Source: Tepidimonas aquatica
GTDB taxonomy: Bacteria; Pseudomonadota; Gammaproteobacteria; Burkholderiales; Burkholderiaceae_C
NCBI RefSeq assembly: GCF_007556585.1
Contig: NZ_VJNA01000016.1
Location: forward strand, 1 to 64,000
Direction of reading: 5' to 3'
DNA length: 64,000 nt
Shown here: positions 59,002-64,000 of the stretch, one piece after another
How the letters are laid out: the number at the start of each line of letters is the position of its first letter
How positions within the stretch are numbered: the stretch's first letter is position 1
Notes under the pieces: model-generated
The model's database searches: none
What the model saw: the letters and a program-made list of their open reading frames with translations, nothing else
What the model was told of the DNA's origin: nothing
Translations under genes and position numbers: made by a program

Positions 59002-59538
59002 TCAGGCGGCGCTGAGCCAGTAGCCGGCGTTGAACGGGCTGCTCATGCGCAGCGCCTGCGGGCTGACGTCGACCAGCTTGTCGGTCAGCAACGGCTCGTC
59101 GGCTTGTTCCAGATCGGCCGGGCGCGGCGCGCGCGCCACCGAGAACGAGTAAAAGCACCGAAACGGCACCTTGCGCTCGGCCCAGAAGTCGGCCACGTCG
59201 CGAAACACATCGAGCAGCTGCTCGCGCGCTTCCTTGTCGAACTTGGGGCTGGTGGGGATGTGCTCCAACACACACACAAACCCCGTTTGCGGGCCCGACT
59301 TGTACACCGTGTCGGTCAGGCAGTCGTACAGCGCGTCGAGGTTTTTGCCGTTGTGCGGCGGCAGCTGGAACTGCGTCGAGATCAGCTCCAGGATATCTTG
59401 CTTGTTGAGCGCCGTGGCCAGGTTGGCGTACAGGAAGTGGTGGCCCAGCGTCTCGGCGGCCGCCTGCAGGTCTTTGACCGTGAAGGCGCGGATCGACTGG
59501 ACGATGTTGGGTCGCACGTTGCGCAGCGGCTGTTCCAT
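59002..59538 (-). CDS. Barstar-family ribonuclease inhibitor
   Basis: A 178-residue cytoplasmic protein with the barstar fold in its central part: ALNKQDILELISTQFQLPPH followed by GKNLDALYDCLTD, the segment that plugs RNase active sites. The C-terminal ~50 residues have no domain I recognise. The ATG at 59536-59538 was chosen because the frame further upstream lies within the RNase leader. It lies 65 bases after the RNase gene, which it presumably neutralises. Confidence 0.88.
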   Translation of the reverse strand: MEQPLRNVRPNIVQSIRAFTVKDLQAAAETLGHHFLYANLATALNKQDILELISTQFQLPPHNGKNLDALYDCLTDTVYKSGPQTGFVCVLEHIPTSPKFDKEAREQLLDVFRDVADFWAERKVPFRCFYSFSVARAPRPADLEQADEPLLTDKLVDVSPQALRMSSPFNAGYWLSAA

Positions 59539-59603
59539 GATGGGCGTCGGATGATGGCTACAAAAGTTCAGGGCAACGCGAACCAGCGCCTGGGCCCGCC
59601 GCT

Positions 59604-59990
59604 TCACGGCACGATGCGGCGAAAGCTCGCATAGTGGTCGGCCGTGTAGTAGCAGGCATCGGGCACCGTGGGCGTCCACCCGCCGCAAACGATGCGCCGC
59701 GCACCGCGGTGCTTGAGGCCAGGCGTCGGCACCGTGTATTCACGGTAGTACCCGCGCTTGGCCGGCGGCAGCAATCGTTCACGGTTGGCAAACACCGTAC
59801 CGTCTTTCTCATACGGGAAGGGTCCACCCTGGCGAATCAGCTGCATGACTTGGCGCGCCTCGGGCGGCAGCTCGGTCAGCGCCACGCCGTCGCCCAGGGG
59901 ACCGCGCGCCAGCGCCAGCGCACACACCCCCAGCCACAGCCCCAGCACCACCCACCAACCACGCAGCGGGCGCAGCCATGTCCTCAGCAC
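59604..59990 (-). CDS. Secreted guanyl-specific ribonuclease (RNase Sa/barnase family)
   Basis: A 128-residue extracellular or periplasmic RNase. A basic-hydrophobic signal segment covers about residues 8-29. The mature part has the family core FPYEKDGTVFANRERLLPPA and GYYREYTVPTPG. The catalytic Glu (REYTV), Arg (RGARRI) and His (TADHYASF) are all in place. Its inhibitor gene follows downstream. Confidence 0.9.
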   Translation of the reverse strand: MLRTWLRPLRGWWVVLGLWLGVCALALARGPLGDGVALTELPPEARQVMQLIRQGGPFPYEKDGTVFANRERLLPPAKRGYYREYTVPTPGLKHRGARRIVCGGWTPTVPDACYYTADHYASFRRIVP

Positions 59991-60105
59991 CGTTCGTTCG
60001 CCTTGGGGTAAACCCTAAAAACAAGGGCGCAAGTGTGCCGCAAGCGTCGTCAGATTGCAAGATCTTGACAATCTGGCGCGCTTGTGCTTCACCGCGCCAG
60101 CCACC

Positions 60106-62442
<2,337 letters not shown>

Positions 62443-62529
62443 CTCCAACGGTGCGGGGCACGCTGCGGCCAAGGCCGCTCAGCGGTTCAATGCCCAACGG
62501 AGGCGCCCATTGTAAAAAGCGCCTACCAC

Positions 62530-63042
62530 CCCTGCGGCCTGCAGGTCGCTCAGACCGGTGCGCTGTTGCGCGCTTGCGCGGGCTGGCAAACAACCGCCCG
62601 GTTGCCCCCTTGCCGCTTGGCTTCGTACAAGGCGGTGTCGGCGGCTTGCACCAACGCCGCGCCATCGGCTGGGTCGCGCGGCACCCGGGCGCACGCGCTG
62701 CTCCAGCCGCGCGTTGGCCTCCAACAGATCTTGGTTTTGCACCGCCAGCACATGGTACAGCTGCCCCACCATGCGCAGCAGGTTGGCCACGCGGCGATCC
62801 CGTGGGTCTTCTTCCTGCTGGTAGGCCTGCACAGGGTGCATACCGAGGCGGATCAAACGTAGCCTGCTGGGCTGCGGGCTGAGCGCCTGCCCGTGAAACA
62901 TCGCACGGTTGAGGGCGTTGAACAGGTCCACCAAGTGGTGGTGCTGTTGGTCGACGCTGTCGATGCCGGTCAGCAGGGTCGTGTCCCACACGAAAACATC
63001 GTCGGGTGTGGGCGTGACGGCGGGCTGCGACGCGGCTTGCAT
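62530..63042 (-). pseudogene. Broken hemerythrin-GGDEF gene
   Basis: The start, FVWDTTLLTGIDSVDQQHHH, LVDLFNALNRAMFHGQ, is a bacteriohemerythrin N-terminus. The sequence then runs through a coil (VQNQDLLEANARLEQRV) and changes frame near 62690 into the final part of a GGDEF domain (AALVQAADTALYEAKRQGGN). Most of the hemerythrin and the GGDEF active site are missing. It is the remnant of an oxygen-sensing diguanylate cyclase. Confidence 0.75.
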
Positions 63043-63172
63043 GGGGCGACAGTATGGCACTTGACCGTTGAGCGGCCAAGGAGGCCCGCGCGGTTTGAGC
63101 GATACTTACTTGTTTGCGCTGCGTCAAGATCTTCGATAACCCACAACGCGCCAAGTGCACCCTGCTTTCACC

Positions 63173-63916
63173 ATGACCACGGCCCCTGACCACGTATCCG
63201 CCCAGACGCCCCTCGCCCCCACCGGCACCCTGCGCGCCGTCATCAACCTGGGCAACGCCATGCTGGCGCGGCGCGGCCCCGAGGGTCAGCCCACGGGTGT
63301 TTCGGTGGACCTGGCCCACGCGCTGGCGCAGCAGCTTGGCGTGCCGTTGGCGCTGCATGTGGTCAGCACGGCCGCCGAATCGGTGGCCGCGGTGCGCCAG
63401 GGTCTGGCGGACGTGGGCTTTTTTGCCATCGACCCCAAGCGCAGTGACGGCGTGGCGTTCAGCGCCCCCTACCTGCTGATTGAAGGCAGCTACCTGGTGC
63501 GCGCCGACGCGCTGCAGCAAACCAACGACGATGTCGATCGCCCCGGCACGCGCGTCGTGGTGGGGCAGGGCAGCGCCTACGACCTGTACCTCAGCCGCAC
63601 ACTGCAGCACGCGACGCTGGAGCGCGCCCCCTCGACGCCCGCGGTGGTGGAGCAGTTCCTGGCCAGCGGCGCCGACGTGGCCGCGGGCATCCGCCAGCCG
63701 CTGTTGGCCGAGGCGCAGCGCCGTGGCGGCTTGCGCGTGCTGCCGGGGCGCTTCATGGTCATCGAACAAGCCATGGGCTGTCCAGCCGCGTACGGCGCGG
63801 AGGCGCGCGCCACGCTGGCGGCGTTCGTCGAACACGCCAAAGCCAGCGGGCTGGTCGCCCAACTGCTGGCCAGGCACGGGGTGGAGGGTGCCTCGGTAGC
63901 ACCCGCGGCGGGCTGA
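63173..63916 (+). CDS. Solute-binding-protein-fold protein without a signal peptide
   Basis: A 247-residue protein of the family-3 periplasmic binding-protein fold (amino-acid type). Matching parts are GTLRAVINLGNAMLARRGPE, GVSVDLAHALAQQLGVPLAL, VRQGLADVGFFAIDPKRSDG and FSAPYLLIEGSYLVRA. No export signal is seen from the ATG at 63173, and no ABC-transporter genes adjoin, so it may be a cytoplasmic enzyme-like or sensory relative. The GTG at 63155 is an alternative start that adds no signal. Confidence 0.7.
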   Translation: MTTAPDHVSAQTPLAPTGTLRAVINLGNAMLARRGPEGQPTGVSVDLAHALAQQLGVPLALHVVSTAAESVAAVRQGLADVGFFAIDPKRSDGVAFSAPYLLIEGSYLVRADALQQTNDDVDRPGTRVVVGQGSAYDLYLSRTLQHATLERAPSTPAVVEQFLASGADVAAGIRQPLLAEAQRRGGLRVLPGRFMVIEQAMGCPAAYGAEARATLAAFVEHAKASGLVAQLLARHGVEGASVAPAAG

Positions 63917-64000
63917 GCGCTGCGGAACGACCAGCCATCGGTAGTAGGCCAACAGGCCGACGCTGGAGCGCGGCCCAGGGCGACGATCAGGTGTCCAATA
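63917..64000. other. Unassigned right edge
   Basis: 84 bases after the binding-protein gene. I see neither a complete gene nor a structured RNA. A partial gene entering from the right cannot be confirmed on so little sequence. Confidence 0.3.

Overview
The window is a GC-rich chromosomal segment of a betaproteobacterium. The gene order (a str operon, a separate spc-alpha ribosomal operon, pntAB, and the lptD-surA-rsmA and maeB block) and the protein sequences fit Burkholderiales. A thermophilic or hydrogen-using Comamonadaceae or Rubrivivax/Tepidimonas-type lineage is plausible, but I cannot name a species from the sequence alone.

Layout. 1-3507 (minus): the str operon, rpsL-rpsG-fusA-tuf, with tuf running off the left edge. 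3623-7465 (minus): a D,D-carboxypeptidase, a small alpha/beta hydrolase, a thioredoxin-like [2Fe-2S] ferredoxin, a VanZ-type membrane protein and a HemJ-like protein. 7525-12907 (plus): an SMP-30 lactonase, glcE-glcF without glcD, and a membrane diguanylate cyclase. 12898-15426: a LysR regulator divergent from mmsA, with a perfect inverted repeat between them. 15449-24608 (minus): terminator, initiator tRNA-fMet with its own promoter, then the alpha and spc ribosomal operons from rplQ back to rplN. A textbook sigma-70 promoter lies at 24741-24769.

24855-48864 is an accessory island of about 24 kb, bounded on the left by a decayed IS3-family remnant and on the right by decayed IS21 (istB) and IS3 remnants. 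It carries a complete membrane-bound, oxygen-tolerant-type [NiFe]-hydrogenase system in the order hoxK-hoxG-hoxZ-hupE-hoxM-hoxL-hoxO-hoxQ-hoxR-hoxT-hoxV-hypA-hypB-hypF-hypC-hypD-hypE-hypX-hoxA-hoxB-hoxC-hoxJ. This is collinear with the Cupriavidus/Ralstonia MBH operon plus its H2-sensing regulatory hydrogenase, with hupE added. A -24/-12 (sigma-54) promoter precedes hoxK, and the NtrC-type activator HoxA is encoded in the same cluster. HoxBC-HoxJ-HoxA can therefore sense H2 and switch on the cluster, HoxKGZ oxidises H2 into the quinone pool, and the Hyp/Hox accessory proteins build the NiFe(CN)2CO site. HypX offers a CO source in air. The island carries its own repeats (two 149-bp MITE copies, three copies of a 16-bp core, and a hairpin that forms the end of hypC) that I do not see in the flanking host DNA. 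This supports transfer as a block.

48865-63916 returns to core genome: pntB-pntAb-pntAa, a NUDIX hydrolase convergent with rsmE, amgK divergent from lptD-surA-rsmA, a secreted guanyl-RNase with its barstar-like inhibitor, maeB, a broken hemerythrin-GGDEF gene, and a solute-binding-protein-fold protein. Nothing could be assigned in the last 84 bases.
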